A DNA stretch of 64,000 nt from Bacteroidetes bacterium MedPE-SWsnd-G2 (GCA_001874335.1 MPDE01000006.1:62001-126000), one strand, 5' to 3'. Positions 1 through 8,915 are shown, counted from the first letter of the stretch. Translations and numbers: made by a program. Notes: generated from the letters alone by a model not told the origin.

Positions 1-751
1 TTAATTCGTAATCTAACTTTGATAAATAGTTTTCAGATGCAGTCATGTAATCTTCTTCAATAAAAGAAGGAATATCTTTCATTACATAGGTAGTGTTTCT
101 GCAAGATGCACTTGTAACAGAGTTTCCAAAGCAATTTTCCTTAATTTTTGAATTCTCTGAGAAAAGTTTTAGTTCCCCAACCAATCTGATATTGTATTCA
201 TAATTTCCTGGTATACTCGTATGATAAGTACTTTTTAATTTTGGTATTGTAGATTGAAATTCCCAAGGATGATATTTATGAATAAATGGAGATTCAATAG
301 TGTAACTATATGAAATTACAGAGCCTTCTTTTAGGTTTGGAAATGTGAATTTTGACAGAACAACTTTATCTGAGTATTTTTCTTCGAAAATGTTGTTTTT
401 GTTTAAATCGGATTTACCTGAAATATTTACTGTAACCCCTTTTAAATTTTTGATTTTTTCTTTTGAGCCCCCGCTTTTATAAAGCGGTACAACAACAGTA
501 GCGTGTTTAAACCCATCTGTGTTGAAAATTTTAATCTTTCTTTTAATTTCGGTAATTAAATTTCCGTTGCTACGGTCAATAAAACTATTGCCTTCTTCAT
601 AGATCACAAGAGCGTTAGCTAAAGAATCCTTTTCATACGACTTAAGCCCCAATTCTTGCGGGGTTACAATTAAGTTTTCGGTATTAAAATTTGTTTGGCT
701 AAATGAATTTAAAGATAAAAGTAGGAGTAAGGCAAGTGCGTAATTTTTCAT
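1..751 (-). CDS. DUF3857 domain protein, transglutaminase-like (3' end outside window)
   Basis: The reading frame is open from an ATG at 751 to the window edge with no stop, so only about 250 N-terminal residues are visible. Residues 1-19 form a signal peptide (a run of leucines, then SFSQ). The rest matches the DUF3857 domain: an FKHATVVVPLY strand, a KSDLNKNNIFEEKYSDK stretch, then a KFTFPNLKEGSVISYSYTI segment followed by ESPF. In Bacteroidota this domain normally precedes a transglutaminase-like domain in secreted or envelope proteins; that part lies outside the window. The ATG overlaps the stop codon of the upstream nuclease gene by an ATGA junction, so it is probably co-transcribed and translationally coupled. 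The enzymatic function is unknown. Confidence 0.85.
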   Translation of the reverse strand, partial: MKNYALALLLLLSLNSFSQTNFNTENLIVTPQELGLKSYEKDSLANALVIYEEGNSFIDRSNGNLITEIKRKIKIFNTDGFKHATVVVPLYKSGGSKEKIKNLKGVTVNISGKSDLNKNNIFEEKYSDKVVLSKFTFPNLKEGSVISYSYTIESPFIHKYHPWEFQSTIPKLKSTYHTSIPGNYEYNIRLVGELKLFSENSKIKENCFGNSVTSASCRNTTYVMKDIPSFIEEDYMTASENYLSKLDYEL

Positions 752-2118
752 GTAGGGTTAAGTTCTGTAATTTTTAGTTTTTTGTTTTTTCTAAGCTGAT
801 TTTGAATGATATGCTGAGCATCTCTAGTATTCTCCATTGGAGTGATCAAGGATTCTAAAATTTCTGGATTATTAAGCTGATGGTTTAATTTGAAATAACC
901 CATGCCTTGAAATATTCCATTTTTAATTAAAACCACGCTTTTTTCATCTATTTCTCGACCTTTATCTATTATAAGCATGCTTTTTGAACGATAACTATAC
1001 TTATCGATTAATTCGTTGACACGTTCATTGTAATAATCTGATGGCTCTTCTTGTAAACACGCCCCTTTACATTCGTTTAATTTATAATTAAAACAACTAC
1101 TGCTACTTCTGTATAGACCAGATAATTTTTGACATAAATTAAATTCATCAACAGCCTTAAACATAAAGGATTTACTACTTTGCCTGTTGTTAAATGTAGT
1201 TATTGGTTTTTTGTCAGGGTCTACCTTTTCTACAGTTAAATTGAGATAACCATGGTGGTCTTCAAAACAATATAAGGCATGTGTGAAAATAGTGCGCCTT
1301 AAAGCTCTATTATGAATAGGTTTGTTTTTCTTTATTTCTTCACTTTCCTTTAAAAGTGCAATTAATTCACTTCCCGTTTTTTCAAAGGTTACTGCAGCAA
1401 CTTGGTTCTGTATTTTTTTAGATTTTCTGCTGTTATTGGTGAAGTGTTGATTAATTCTGTTTTTTATGTTTTTACTCTTTCCTATATAAATAATTCTGCC
1501 TTGCTCATCATGAATATAGTACACACCTGTAACCGATGGTAAATCTTCAATAATATGCTTTAAATTAGGTTCCATTTGATACTTGGGTTCCTGAGTAATG
1601 GAATCTTGAATTATTTTCTTCTCCGAGTCTTTTGCCAACAGAATTTTAAATAACTCAACCGTAGCTAAAGCATCTCCACTTGCTCGGTGTCTGTTACTCA
1701 TCGGTATACCTAAAGATTTTGTGAGTTTTCCTAAATTGTAAGACGGTTGACCAGGGATTAATTCTTTAGAAAGTTCAACCGTACATAAAGATTTACGTTT
1801 GTAATCGTAGCCTAATCTATTAAATTCGGTTCTTAAAATACGATTGTCAAATTGAGCATTATGTGCAACAATGATGCAGTTTTCAGTGATTTCAATTATT
1901 CGTTTTGCGACCTCGTAGAATTTAGGTGCATTTTTAAGCATTTTAGAATTTATACCTGTTAGATTTACAACAAAAGGTTGAATTTCTTTTTCTGGATTTA
2001 GTAAACTAATAAACTGATCAACTATTTTATGACCATCAAATTTATAGATTGCAATCTCAGTGATTCCCTCTTCATTGTATTTTCCACCAGTGGTCTCTAT
2101 GTCTAAAATTGCGTACAA
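748..2118 (-). CDS. DEDDh exonuclease fused to GIY-YIG (UvrC/Cho-like) nuclease domain
   Basis: A 456-residue cytosolic protein with two nuclease parts. Residues 1-165 are a DnaQ-type 3'-5' exonuclease: D6 and E8 in LDIETTGG, D91 in AHNAQFD, and H144/D149 in HRASGD make a complete DEDDh set. Residues about 194-275 are a GIY-YIG domain (GVYYI at 198, YIGKSKNIKNR from 211), as in UvrC and Cho. The remaining C-terminal half contains a cysteine-bearing segment (CFNYKLNECKGAC) like that of related UvrC-type proteins. Such fusions are widespread in Bacteroidota and are presumed to act in DNA repair. It sits between yggS (gap 17 bp) and the DUF3857 gene (4-bp overlap). A possible promoter lies inside the end of yggS. 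Confidence 0.88.
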   Translation of the reverse strand: MYAILDIETTGGKYNEEGITEIAIYKFDGHKIVDQFISLLNPEKEIQPFVVNLTGINSKMLKNAPKFYEVAKRIIEITENCIIVAHNAQFDNRILRTEFNRLGYDYKRKSLCTVELSKELIPGQPSYNLGKLTKSLGIPMSNRHRASGDALATVELFKILLAKDSEKKIIQDSITQEPKYQMEPNLKHIIEDLPSVTGVYYIHDEQGRIIYIGKSKNIKNRINQHFTNNSRKSKKIQNQVAAVTFEKTGSELIALLKESEEIKKNKPIHNRALRRTIFTHALYCFEDHHGYLNLTVEKVDPDKKPITTFNNRQSSKSFMFKAVDEFNLCQKLSGLYRSSSSCFNYKLNECKGACLQEEPSDYYNERVNELIDKYSYRSKSMLIIDKGREIDEKSVVLIKNGIFQGMGYFKLNHQLNNPEILESLITPMENTRDAQHIIQNQLRKNKKLKITELNPT

Positions 2119-2135
2119 AATGTGTCCGAAATACT

Positions 2136-2798
2136 TTAATTATTATAATTTCTGTGCCCAAATATACTACTTCCTACTCGAACAATAGTGCTCCCGCACG
2201 AAATTGCTATAGGGAAATCCCCACTCATGCCCATTGAAATTTCTGTCATAGAATTATCAACTTGCTTTAAACGGTTGAATGTTAGTTTTAAAGCCGTGAA
2301 TTCTTGCTCAATTTGAGCTTTGTTTTCTGTGAATGTAGCCATTCCCATGACTCCAACTATTTTAATGTTTTCTAAGGATTTTAAATCGTTAGACATCATA
2401 ATCTCTAACGCCTCCACTTCAGAAAGTCCGAATTTTGTGGTTTCTTGAGCGATATGAATTTGCAATAAGCATTTAATTACTCTATTGTGCTTTTTAGCTT
2501 GCTTATTTATTTCTTGTAAAAGTTTAAAACTATCAACCCCATGAATTAAATGCACAAATTGAGCCATGTATTTCACTTTATTGCGTTGCACATGTCCTAT
2601 CATATGCCAGTAAATATCCTGAGGTAGGGCCTCAAATTTTTCAGCCATTTCTTGGATTTTATTTTCTCCAAAATGACGTTGTCCAGCATCATAGGCTAAC
2701 TGTAAATCTTCAACGGGTTTAGTTTTTGAAACTGCTACTAGTTGAACATGTTCAGGAATTGATGCTTTTATGTGTTGTAAATTTTCTGCTATACTCAT
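2136..2798 (-). CDS. YggS/PLPBP family pyridoxal-phosphate homeostasis protein
   Basis: A single-domain PLP-binding TIM-barrel protein of 220 residues, the usual size for the family. The PLP lysine is in LVAVSKTKP (K25 with the start used here); HFGENKIQEM, WHMIGHVQRNK and the phosphate-binding SCGSTIVRVGSSIFG near the C-terminus are also typical. The family has no known catalytic reaction and buffers PLP and amino-acid pools. I chose the ATG at 2798 (MSIAENLQ). An ATG four codons earlier (2810) would overlap the stop of the upstream DUF1015 gene by 11 bp and add residues not usual in relatives. It lies between the DUF1015 gene and the nuclease gene, probably in one operon. Confidence 0.9.
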   Translation of the reverse strand: MSIAENLQHIKASIPEHVQLVAVSKTKPVEDLQLAYDAGQRHFGENKIQEMAEKFEALPQDIYWHMIGHVQRNKVKYMAQFVHLIHGVDSFKLLQEINKQAKKHNRVIKCLLQIHIAQETTKFGLSEVEALEIMMSNDLKSLENIKIVGVMGMATFTENKAQIEQEFTALKLTFNRLKQVDNSMTEISMGMSGDFPIAISCGSTIVRVGSSIFGHRNYNN

Positions 2799-2799
2799 T

Positions 2800-4026
2800 T
2801 TAAAATTCATAAATGGTTACTCCACTTCGTAATTTTGGTAGGATGAAAGTGCTTTTAGGTGGCATGGTAAGTCCTTGGTCTGCTATAGTTTTAAACTCCT
2901 CAATTGAAACAGCAAAAAAATTAAACCCTACCGCAAACTCACCATTGTCAATCATACTTTTTATATTAACAATATCATTTTTACCATGTGAATATCTTAT
3001 TCGAGAATTATTCCGTAAATCTTTTATGCCCAAAATCGGATTTAAAATGGTGTTGTATAAAATTTGAGGATCGAGGGCATCTAATGCATTGTCTGACTTA
3101 TATACAGATTTTCTTAAATGCAACGAATAGAAATCACCATCCAAGTACATACAAAAGTGGTTTTTTTTGTGAGGCTTATAAAGGTGATTTCCTCTGTTTT
3201 CTATTCTAAAATAGGTATCTAACTTTATTAAAAACTCTTCTTTACTTAATCCATTTAAGTCTTTAATCGTTCGGTTGAATTCGTAAATCTTTAATTCAGA
3301 TTCTGGGATTAAATAACTCATAAAAAAGTTATAAGAATCGATGTTATTTGAGGCGTTTTTTTCTTCAGATAGGAGATAGGACGATGCCGATCTATGATGA
3401 CCATCAGCAATGTAAATGGTATCCATTTTGGCAAACTCATCTTCTAAAATGTTGATCTGTTCAGGGGTCTCGATGAGCCATAAATAATGAGTATCTCTAA
3501 ATGTTGTGGTGAATTCAAATTCGGCTCTTTCGGCTTGAACCGTTTTAATGACTTGAGCTATGGTTTTATTATCGGGATAGGTGAGTAGCACCGGCTCTGC
3601 ATTGAAGCCAACGGTATCTAAATAATCTTTAAAAACAAGCTCTCTTTCTTCAATGGTGTCCTCGTGCTTTTTAATGATGTTGGCTTTATAATCCTCAATA
3701 CTTGCAGCTGCTATAATTCCGTTAAAAACCCTATCTTCTCGGTCAACAATTTTATAGATGTAATAATGAGGTTTAGAATCTTGTTTAAAGACATTTTCTT
3801 CTTTAAATTCTAAGTATCTGTTTTTGACAAGTTGATATCTTTCTTTTCCAGAAATTTCTTTTGCAAATTTGTACCCAGGGTTTACAATATGTAAAAATGA
3901 ATATGGGTTGTTGTCTAATCGAGCGTTACGCTCTGATTGCGTATAGGTTTGATATGCTCTTGCAGCAACAAGACTAACCTTATCTCGGGTAGGTCTAACT
4001 GCTTTAAACGGTTTTATTTTAGCCAT
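2800..4026 (-). CDS. DUF1015 family protein
   Basis: A 408-residue soluble protein with no signal peptide. It carries the hallmarks of DUF1015: an N-terminal IKPFKAVRPTRDKV segment, KHEDTIEERE (about 120-129), and the strongly conserved IADGHHRSAS (ADGHHR at 207-212). The family is common in Bacteroidota and Firmicutes. The GHHR-type motif resembles the phosphate-binding loop of ParB/sulfiredoxin-fold ATP-using proteins, but that is inference and the biochemical role is not established from sequence. It is the first gene of the minus-strand run DUF1015-yggS-nuclease-DUF3857. The hairpin terminator of the preceding hbd gene ends only about 20 bp before its ATG, so it needs its own promoter or read-through. 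Confidence 0.85.
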   Translation of the reverse strand: MAKIKPFKAVRPTRDKVSLVAARAYQTYTQSERNARLDNNPYSFLHIVNPGYKFAKEISGKERYQLVKNRYLEFKEENVFKQDSKPHYYIYKIVDREDRVFNGIIAAASIEDYKANIIKKHEDTIEERELVFKDYLDTVGFNAEPVLLTYPDNKTIAQVIKTVQAERAEFEFTTTFRDTHYLWLIETPEQINILEDEFAKMDTIYIADGHHRSASSYLLSEEKNASNNIDSYNFFMSYLIPESELKIYEFNRTIKDLNGLSKEEFLIKLDTYFRIENRGNHLYKPHKKNHFCMYLDGDFYSLHLRKSVYKSDNALDALDPQILYNTILNPILGIKDLRNNSRIRYSHGKNDIVNIKSMIDNGEFAVGFNFFAVSIEEFKTIADQGLTMPPKSTFILPKLRSGVTIYEF

Positions 4027-4047
4027 AATACATTTAGAATTAAAACC

Positions 4048-4073
4048 GCAAAAAGCCGATAGTTATCGGCTTT
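4048..4073 (-). terminator. Rho-independent terminator of the hbd operon
   Basis: A 9-bp stem (AAAGCCGAT / ATCGGCTTT, 4052-4060 and 4065-4073) with a 4-nt loop, followed on the minus strand by T-rich sequence. It lies 25 bp past the stop codon of the 3-hydroxybutyryl-CoA dehydrogenase gene. Confidence 0.75.
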
Positions 4074-4097
4074 CTACAATTTACTTTTTATTAGAAT

Positions 4098-4985
4098 TTA
4101 GCTGAACTGCTTCGCTACTTTTTCTGCTTTTCTACTTTCTGAGTAATCATAAAAACCTTCACCAGATTTTACGCCTAATTTACCTGCTCTTACCATATTT
4201 ACTAATAGTGGGCAAGGTGCATATTTTGGGTTTTTGAATCCGTCATACATCACATTTAATATTGAAAGACATACATCCAATCCAATAAAATCTGCTAATT
4301 GTAATGGACCCATTGGGTGTGCCATTCCTAATTTCATAACCGTATCTATTTCTTGTACTCCGGCAACGCCGTTATAAAGTGTTTCAATAGATTCGTTTAA
4401 CATAGGCATTAAAATTCTGTTGGCCACAAATCCAGGATAATCATTTACTTCTACAGGAATTTTGCCTAAGGTTTTAGACATCTCCATAATAGTAGATGTA
4501 ATTTCATCACTTGTGTTATATCCTCTAATAATCTCTACCAATTTCATGATTGGCACTGGATTCATAAAGTGCATACCAATTACAGCTTCAGGTCTTGATG
4601 TTACTGCTGCAATTTGTGTTATAGAAATTGAAGATGTGTTCGTTGCTAAGATCGTTCCTTCAGCACAAGCCTCATCTAATTGCTTAAAGATTTTAAGTTT
4701 TAAGTCTAAATTCTCAGTAGCAGCTTCAATTACCAAACTTGCATATTCAACACCTTCTTCAATACTTGTAAAAGTAGTTATGTTAGCTAATGTTTCATTT
4801 TTGTCCGCTTCAGAAATTTTTTCCTTAGCCAACATACGATCTAAGTTTTTAGTAATTGTAGCAATGCCTTTGTCTAATGCAGCTTCACTAATATCAATTA
4901 ATTGTACTTTAAATCCGCTTTGTGCAAATGTATGTGCAATACCATTTCCCATGGTTCCTGCACCAATTACTGCGACGTTCTTCAT
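4098..4985 (-). CDS. 3-hydroxybutyryl-CoA dehydrogenase
   Basis: A 295-residue NAD(P)-dependent dehydrogenase of the short 3-hydroxyacyl-CoA dehydrogenase type. It interconverts acetoacetyl-CoA and 3-hydroxybutyryl-CoA in fatty-acid or butanoate metabolism in the cytosol. The Rossmann motif GAGTMGNGIA starts at residue 8. The catalytic pair is H139 (IGMHFMNPVP) and E151 (KLVEIIRG). ATNTSS (114-119) binds substrate, and the C-terminal helical dimerisation domain contains DYPGFVANRIL and the HPMGPLQLADFIGLD segment. The length is standard. It lies 17 bp downstream of the Gfo/Idh/MocA oxidoreductase and is probably co-transcribed with it; a strong terminator follows. Confidence 0.92.
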   Translation of the reverse strand: MKNVAVIGAGTMGNGIAHTFAQSGFKVQLIDISEAALDKGIATITKNLDRMLAKEKISEADKNETLANITTFTSIEEGVEYASLVIEAATENLDLKLKIFKQLDEACAEGTILATNTSSISITQIAAVTSRPEAVIGMHFMNPVPIMKLVEIIRGYNTSDEITSTIMEMSKTLGKIPVEVNDYPGFVANRILMPMLNESIETLYNGVAGVQEIDTVMKLGMAHPMGPLQLADFIGLDVCLSILNVMYDGFKNPKYAPCPLLVNMVRAGKLGVKSGEGFYDYSESRKAEKVAKQFS

Positions 4986-5002
4986 TCTTTTAGATAGATT
5001 TT

Positions 5003-5965
5003 TTAGTTGAAATTTTCAATAATTTGTTGCGCAACACGCAAGGCTTCTGTGCCATCATATAAAGTCACAACAGGTTTAGTATTTGTATTTATAGCATGTG
5101 CAAAAGACTCTAATTCGTCTAATATCGCATTGTTGCTTTCAATGTTAGGGTTGTCAAAATAGATTTGCTTTTTTATACCTTCAGCATTTTGAAGTATCAT
5201 GTCAAAATCTCCAGGTTGCTCAGGTGCATCTTTCATCTTAACGACTTCACATTTTTTCTCTAAAAAATCAACTGAGATGTAAGCATCTCTTTGAAAAAAC
5301 CTTGATTTTCTCATGTTTTTAAGTGAAATACGACTGGCCGTTAAATTAGCAACACACCCGTTTTCAAACTCAATTCGTGCATTAGCAATATCTGGAGTTT
5401 CACTAATTACAGAAACACCACTTGCTGATACATTTTTTACTTTAGATTTCACAACACTCAGAATAATATCAATATCATGAATCATTAAATCTAAAACCAC
5501 TGGTACATCAGTACCTCTCGGATTAAATTCTGCTAATCGGTGAGTTTCGATAAACATAGGTGATTCAATCTTGTCTTTTACCGCAGTGAAAGCAGGATTA
5601 AAACGTTCTACATGGCCCACTTGACCTTTCGTGCCTTGACTTGCAACCAATTGCCTTAACTCGTCGGCTTCATCAGCCGTATTAGTAATAGGTTTTTCAA
5701 TAAAGATGTGCTTCCCTTTTGATATTGCCAATTTAGCGCAATCAAAATGAGATAATGTTGGGGTAACGATGTCAACAACATCTACCGCATCAATAAGTTT
5801 TTCTATTGAATCAAAATAAGTATACCCAAATTCTTCAACAACTTTTTGTGCGTTTTCAGCATCTGCATCATAAAAACCAACAAGATTATATTTATCAGAC
5901 TGATTAAGTAGTCTTAAATGAATTTTACCAAGGTGTCCAGCACCCAAAACTCCAGCGTTTAGCAT
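5003..5965 (-). CDS. Gfo/Idh/MocA family NAD(P)-dependent oxidoreductase
   Basis: A 320-residue cytosolic dehydrogenase. It has an N-terminal Rossmann motif GAGHLGKIH (residues 8-16), the family signature EKP at 90-92 (HIFIEKPITNTADEAD), and a C-terminal alpha/beta substrate domain starting near GQVGHVERFNP. An MIHDIDI segment occupies the place where family members often carry the catalytic D-x-x-x-H. The substrate cannot be told; family members act on sugars, inositols or sugar-nucleotide acids. It is the first gene of a two-gene unit with 3-hydroxybutyryl-CoA dehydrogenase, with a -7 box 17-24 bp upstream of its ATG. Confidence 0.85.
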   Translation of the reverse strand: MLNAGVLGAGHLGKIHLRLLNQSDKYNLVGFYDADAENAQKVVEEFGYTYFDSIEKLIDAVDVVDIVTPTLSHFDCAKLAISKGKHIFIEKPITNTADEADELRQLVASQGTKGQVGHVERFNPAFTAVKDKIESPMFIETHRLAEFNPRGTDVPVVLDLMIHDIDIILSVVKSKVKNVSASGVSVISETPDIANARIEFENGCVANLTASRISLKNMRKSRFFQRDAYISVDFLEKKCEVVKMKDAPEQPGDFDMILQNAEGIKKQIYFDNPNIESNNAILDELESFAHAINTNTKPVVTLYDGTEALRVAQQIIENFN

Positions 5966-5981
5966 TATTTTACATTTTCAA

Positions 5982-5989
5982 CAAAAATA
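5982..5989 (-). promoter_or_regulatory. Putative -7 box for the oxidoreductase-hbd operon
   Basis: Minus-strand TATTTTTG matches the Bacteroidota consensus TAnnTTTG. It would start transcription about 12 nt upstream of the ATG at 5965. No clear -33 TTG was seen. Confidence 0.45.
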
Positions 5990-6142
5990 AGATAATTAAC
6001 TATTTTTTTGTGAATAAAACCCAATAAAATATGATACTGTTAATAGTTTGGGTTTAAAAAATCAAAAATTTAAAAGAGTCGTAATTTTTAATTTTAATAA
6101 TAAAAAACAAGAAATAAATATTCGATAATTGGTATTTGCTCT

Positions 6143-6150
6143 TATTTTTG
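6143..6150 (+). promoter_or_regulatory. Putative -7 box for pcm
   Basis: TATTTTTG matches TAnnTTTG and lies about 44 bp upstream of the pcm start codon. Confidence 0.45.
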
Positions 6151-6193
6151 GAATCTGTAAATTTCAATTTAAAACGTTTAAAACTTCACCCGT

Positions 6194-6835
6194 TTGAAAG
6201 ATTCACTAAAACATCAGGGAATGCGCCAACAACTTGTTAAAGTTGTTAAAGGTAAAGGCATAAAAAATGAAAAGGTATTAGAGGCTATGTCAAAAATACC
6301 AAGACATTTGTTTATGGATTCAAGTTTTTTAGATCATGCCTATCAAGATAAAGCGTTTCCTATTGGTGCAGATCAAACGATTTCTCAGCCTTATACTGTG
6401 GCATTTCAAACCGAATTGTTAGAAATTAAAGACGGAGATAAGGTGTTAGAAATTGGTACAGGAAGTGGGTATCAAACGGCAGTTCTTTGTTTGATGGGAG
6501 CTAAGGTTTTTAGTATTGAAAGACAGCAAGAATTGTTTAAGAAAACCAGTAAATTTCTTCCTAAACTGGGATATCGCGCAAAGAAATTAATTTTTGGCGA
6601 TGGGTATAAAGGTATGCCAGATGAAGCACCTTTTAATAGTATTATCGTTACAGCTGGTGCTCCTTTTATTCCAACACCACTATTAAGTCAATTGGCAATT
6701 GGAGGTAGATTGGTTATTCCTGTTGGAGATGATGTGCAGACTATGACTTTGATAATTAGAAAAGGCACAAAACAATTCGAAAAACATGAGTTCGGTGAAT
6801 TTAGATTTGTGCCCCTTTTAGAAGATAAAAACTAA
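6194..6835 (+). CDS. pcm: Protein-L-isoaspartate O-methyltransferase
   Basis: A 213-residue SAM-dependent methyltransferase that repairs isoaspartyl residues in aged proteins. Visible are the PCMT region PRHLFMD...AYQDKAFPIGADQTISQPY and the SAM-binding motif I VLEIGTGSGYQTAVL, followed by the acidic post-I strand SIER. The start is a TTG (6194); it gives KDSLKHQGMRQQLV, which fits the family N-terminus, and an in-frame stop is close upstream. The first ATG (6221) would cut into the conserved N-terminal helix. Its stop codon directly abuts the stop codon of the convergent NTF2-like gene, with no room for a terminator between them. Confidence 0.93.
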   Translation: MKDSLKHQGMRQQLVKVVKGKGIKNEKVLEAMSKIPRHLFMDSSFLDHAYQDKAFPIGADQTISQPYTVAFQTELLEIKDGDKVLEIGTGSGYQTAVLCLMGAKVFSIERQQELFKKTSKFLPKLGYRAKKLIFGDGYKGMPDEAPFNSIIVTAGAPFIPTPLLSQLAIGGRLVIPVGDDVQTMTLIIRKGTKQFEKHEFGEFRFVPLLEDKN

Positions 6836-7375
6836 TTAGTTTTTAGGTAAATACTTTTGTGGAATTGGATTTTCTTCCGATTCTTGAGTCCAATAAATAT
6901 TGATGATCCACCAACGCGTGCCGTCATTTAAAAGCTGGATACTATTGATGCCTCGCATAAAAGGCGCTTCATCAGTTTTACTTCTAAAGGATTCGTAAGA
7001 ACTAAATACCTGAGTAATATTGCCAAAAGTTTCGGTTGTACGGGCTAGTTCTTTTTCATAAAACCCATTGTTTATAAGCCATTCTCCAGAAGTGTCGATA
7101 TAATTTTGAGGAGTCATATATCTAACGTTATATGTACCTTCCTTGTTTTTTCTTGAAGGAATTAATTTTGCTTCTGGGTGAAACAAAAATTTAAATAACT
7201 CCCAATCTCTTTCTTCACCCTTTTCACCTGAAATAACCGTGTACAAGGCGTTAATAGTTTGGTCTAAGGTTGAAGTCTTTATTGAATAATCAATGGTTTC
7301 TGTGCTGTCTTGACTGAATCCAGTTGCGCCTAAAAGCGCAAAAAAAACAGTTAGAATAAAGTGGTTAGTTTTCAT
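6836..7375 (-). CDS. Secreted NTF2/SnoaL-like protein
   Basis: A 179-residue protein with a clear signal peptide (MKTNHFILTVFFALLGATGFSQ, cleavage after Q22 or nearby), so periplasmic or exported. The mature part has the short alpha+beta pattern of the NTF2/SnoaL fold: an N-terminal helix (INALYTVISG), FKFLFHPEAKLIP, and the paired C-terminal strands GINSIQLLNDGTRWWIINIYW. Catalytic function is not predictable. It is 4 bp downstream of the M61 peptidase gene on the same strand and is likely co-expressed. A distant paralogue with the same NSxQLxNDxxxWxI ending lies at 55287-55745. Confidence 0.75.
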   Translation of the reverse strand: MKTNHFILTVFFALLGATGFSQDSTETIDYSIKTSTLDQTINALYTVISGEKGEERDWELFKFLFHPEAKLIPSRKNKEGTYNVRYMTPQNYIDTSGEWLINNGFYEKELARTTETFGNITQVFSSYESFRSKTDEAPFMRGINSIQLLNDGTRWWIINIYWTQESEENPIPQKYLPKN

Positions 7376-7379
7376 GTAA

Positions 7380-8915
7380 TTAATTTAATTGTATGGTTTG
7401 CATCCATTTGTTACGCAATTTTAATTGCTCTGGAGTTGCTGCTTCATTTAAAGAAAAAGTACCACTTGCTTCATTGTAATTAACACCAATGATGCTGTAA
7501 TATTCTTTTATTGGTAGTGGGTTTGAATCTTTTATGTAGTTTTCCATAAAATCTTCAATTTCAGGGTATGTTGCTCGTACAAACTCAGTGAAAAAAGTGT
7601 CGTCTTCAAAAGGCTTATTCGGACCATATTTCGTCGCAAAATCATTAACAACATCTATAAGTCCAATTTTTCCGTTAGATAATTCTAATAATTTAATATC
7701 TAATAATCCAGCCACTAAAGCTCCACGCATATAAATGTTACCATATTGTTTGCTTCCTTTTTTTGTATAGCTTGTTAGGGCCAAATCCACCAAGCTATAA
7801 TCACTGTCAAAGTATTTTGAGTCAATCATAATTTTTCTTGACAGGGTGTGAAAATAGTCGTCTAAAGATTTTTGATTAGATCTGAGTAGCATCATATGTG
7901 CGGCCCACTCTGTGGTGCCTTCGTATAACCATAGGTGTTTGGAAGGTACGGGAGTAATAAAGTTAAAATCTTGTACAATTTCACTGTGAATGTTTAAAGG
8001 CGTAACAACATGAAAAAACTCATGAGATGCAACTTCTAAAATGTCAGTTTCTAAAGCAGACCAATCTTTTTCTTGATAAACGTATTCACTACTATAGGAG
8101 TGCTCCCATGCACCGTTGGTTCTGTCTTCAAAATGGAATAAAAAGGTGTATCTGTCAACAGGAAGCCCGTTTAAAAAACCGCTTGCAGCTTTTAGCATAT
8201 TAGACATGGATTCTAATATTTGAGTAGATTCAATTTTATCTGTTTTTGAGTATGTGTATATATCAACTACTGTATTTTGAACGTTCATTGATGCCTTGGT
8301 TAATCGTCCCAATAGTATTGGAGAATCCACAACATGGTCGTAACTATTTGCTAAGTAGTTTCCTGAGTTATCCATAGATAAAGCAGTACCTATTTGCCAA
8401 TGTTCTGGATGAGATAAAGAAATAGATATAGGATTTTTTTGTAGACCTTTAAAATATCCAAAAACAGCTTGGCCGTTTATTAAGGCGTGGTCCTCTTCAA
8501 TTGAAGTTCCGCACATTAAATAAATGTTGTTTTCAGTTACTGCTGTGTCCCAAGTTTCAGCGATGTCATAAGTGATATATGCAATTTGTTCAGGAGAATC
8601 CAATTGAAATTGATTCGTTGAAATCTGAGAAGTTTCAATAAGTTCATCCTTTGAATTATACGCTGTGAAATTAGAAACGTATCTCCCGATGTCCATAACT
8701 TGATAAGTTCCTGGAGCGGTAGATGCAAATTGAAAAATAGTGTTGTCTGCAGTTAATGTTGGCGCTAATACTTTTACTTTAAAGGTATCGTTGGTTCTGT
8801 CGTTTAAATTAACTTCAAAACCTACTGTGCTAACAATAGGCGCTTGAGTAGACTTGCTGCTCCCACAAGCTTGTAAAAGTAAAACTATAGCAAGTAGCTG
8901 GAATATACGTTTCAT
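7380..8915 (-). CDS. M61 family metallopeptidase, lipoprotein
   Basis: A 511-residue predicted lipoprotein (signal peptide with lipobox LLQAC, C17) in the glycyl-aminopeptidase M61 family. The N-terminal beta domain begins with the VGFEVNLNDR strand. The zinc motif is HEFFH (H298, E299, H302), and the third ligand is E332 in LWLYEGTTEW, as in M61 enzymes. The catalytic domain ends near the C-terminus, and I do not see the C-terminal PDZ domain that many M61 peptidases carry. It probably trims peptides in the periplasm or at the outer membrane. It precedes the NTF2-like gene by 4 bp. Confidence 0.88.
   Translation of the reverse strand: MKRIFQLLAIVLLLQACGSSKSTQAPIVSTVGFEVNLNDRTNDTFKVKVLAPTLTADNTIFQFASTAPGTYQVMDIGRYVSNFTAYNSKDELIETSQISTNQFQLDSPEQIAYITYDIAETWDTAVTENNIYLMCGTSIEEDHALINGQAVFGYFKGLQKNPISISLSHPEHWQIGTALSMDNSGNYLANSYDHVVDSPILLGRLTKASMNVQNTVVDIYTYSKTDKIESTQILESMSNMLKAASGFLNGLPVDRYTFLFHFEDRTNGAWEHSYSSEYVYQEKDWSALETDILEVASHEFFHVVTPLNIHSEIVQDFNFITPVPSKHLWLYEGTTEWAAHMMLLRSNQKSLDDYFHTLSRKIMIDSKYFDSDYSLVDLALTSYTKKGSKQYGNIYMRGALVAGLLDIKLLELSNGKIGLIDVVNDFATKYGPNKPFEDDTFFTEFVRATYPEIEDFMENYIKDSNPLPIKEYYSIIGVNYNEASGTFSLNEAATPEQLKLRNKWMQTIQLN

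Noticed and set aside
2159-2166. Minus-strand TATATTTG inside the end of yggS, 40 bp before the nuclease gene
   Set aside because: Matches the -7 consensus but lies in coding sequence within a likely operon; kept only as a weak possibility.
4462-5010. 182-codon plus-strand reading frame
   Set aside because: Antisense to the well-supported hbd gene; composition and lack of any motif mark it as a shadow frame.
6017-6055. 8-bp inverted repeat AAACCCAA/TTGGGTTT before pcm
   Set aside because: Loop of 23 nt and no T run; too weak for a terminator and no reason to call it an operator.
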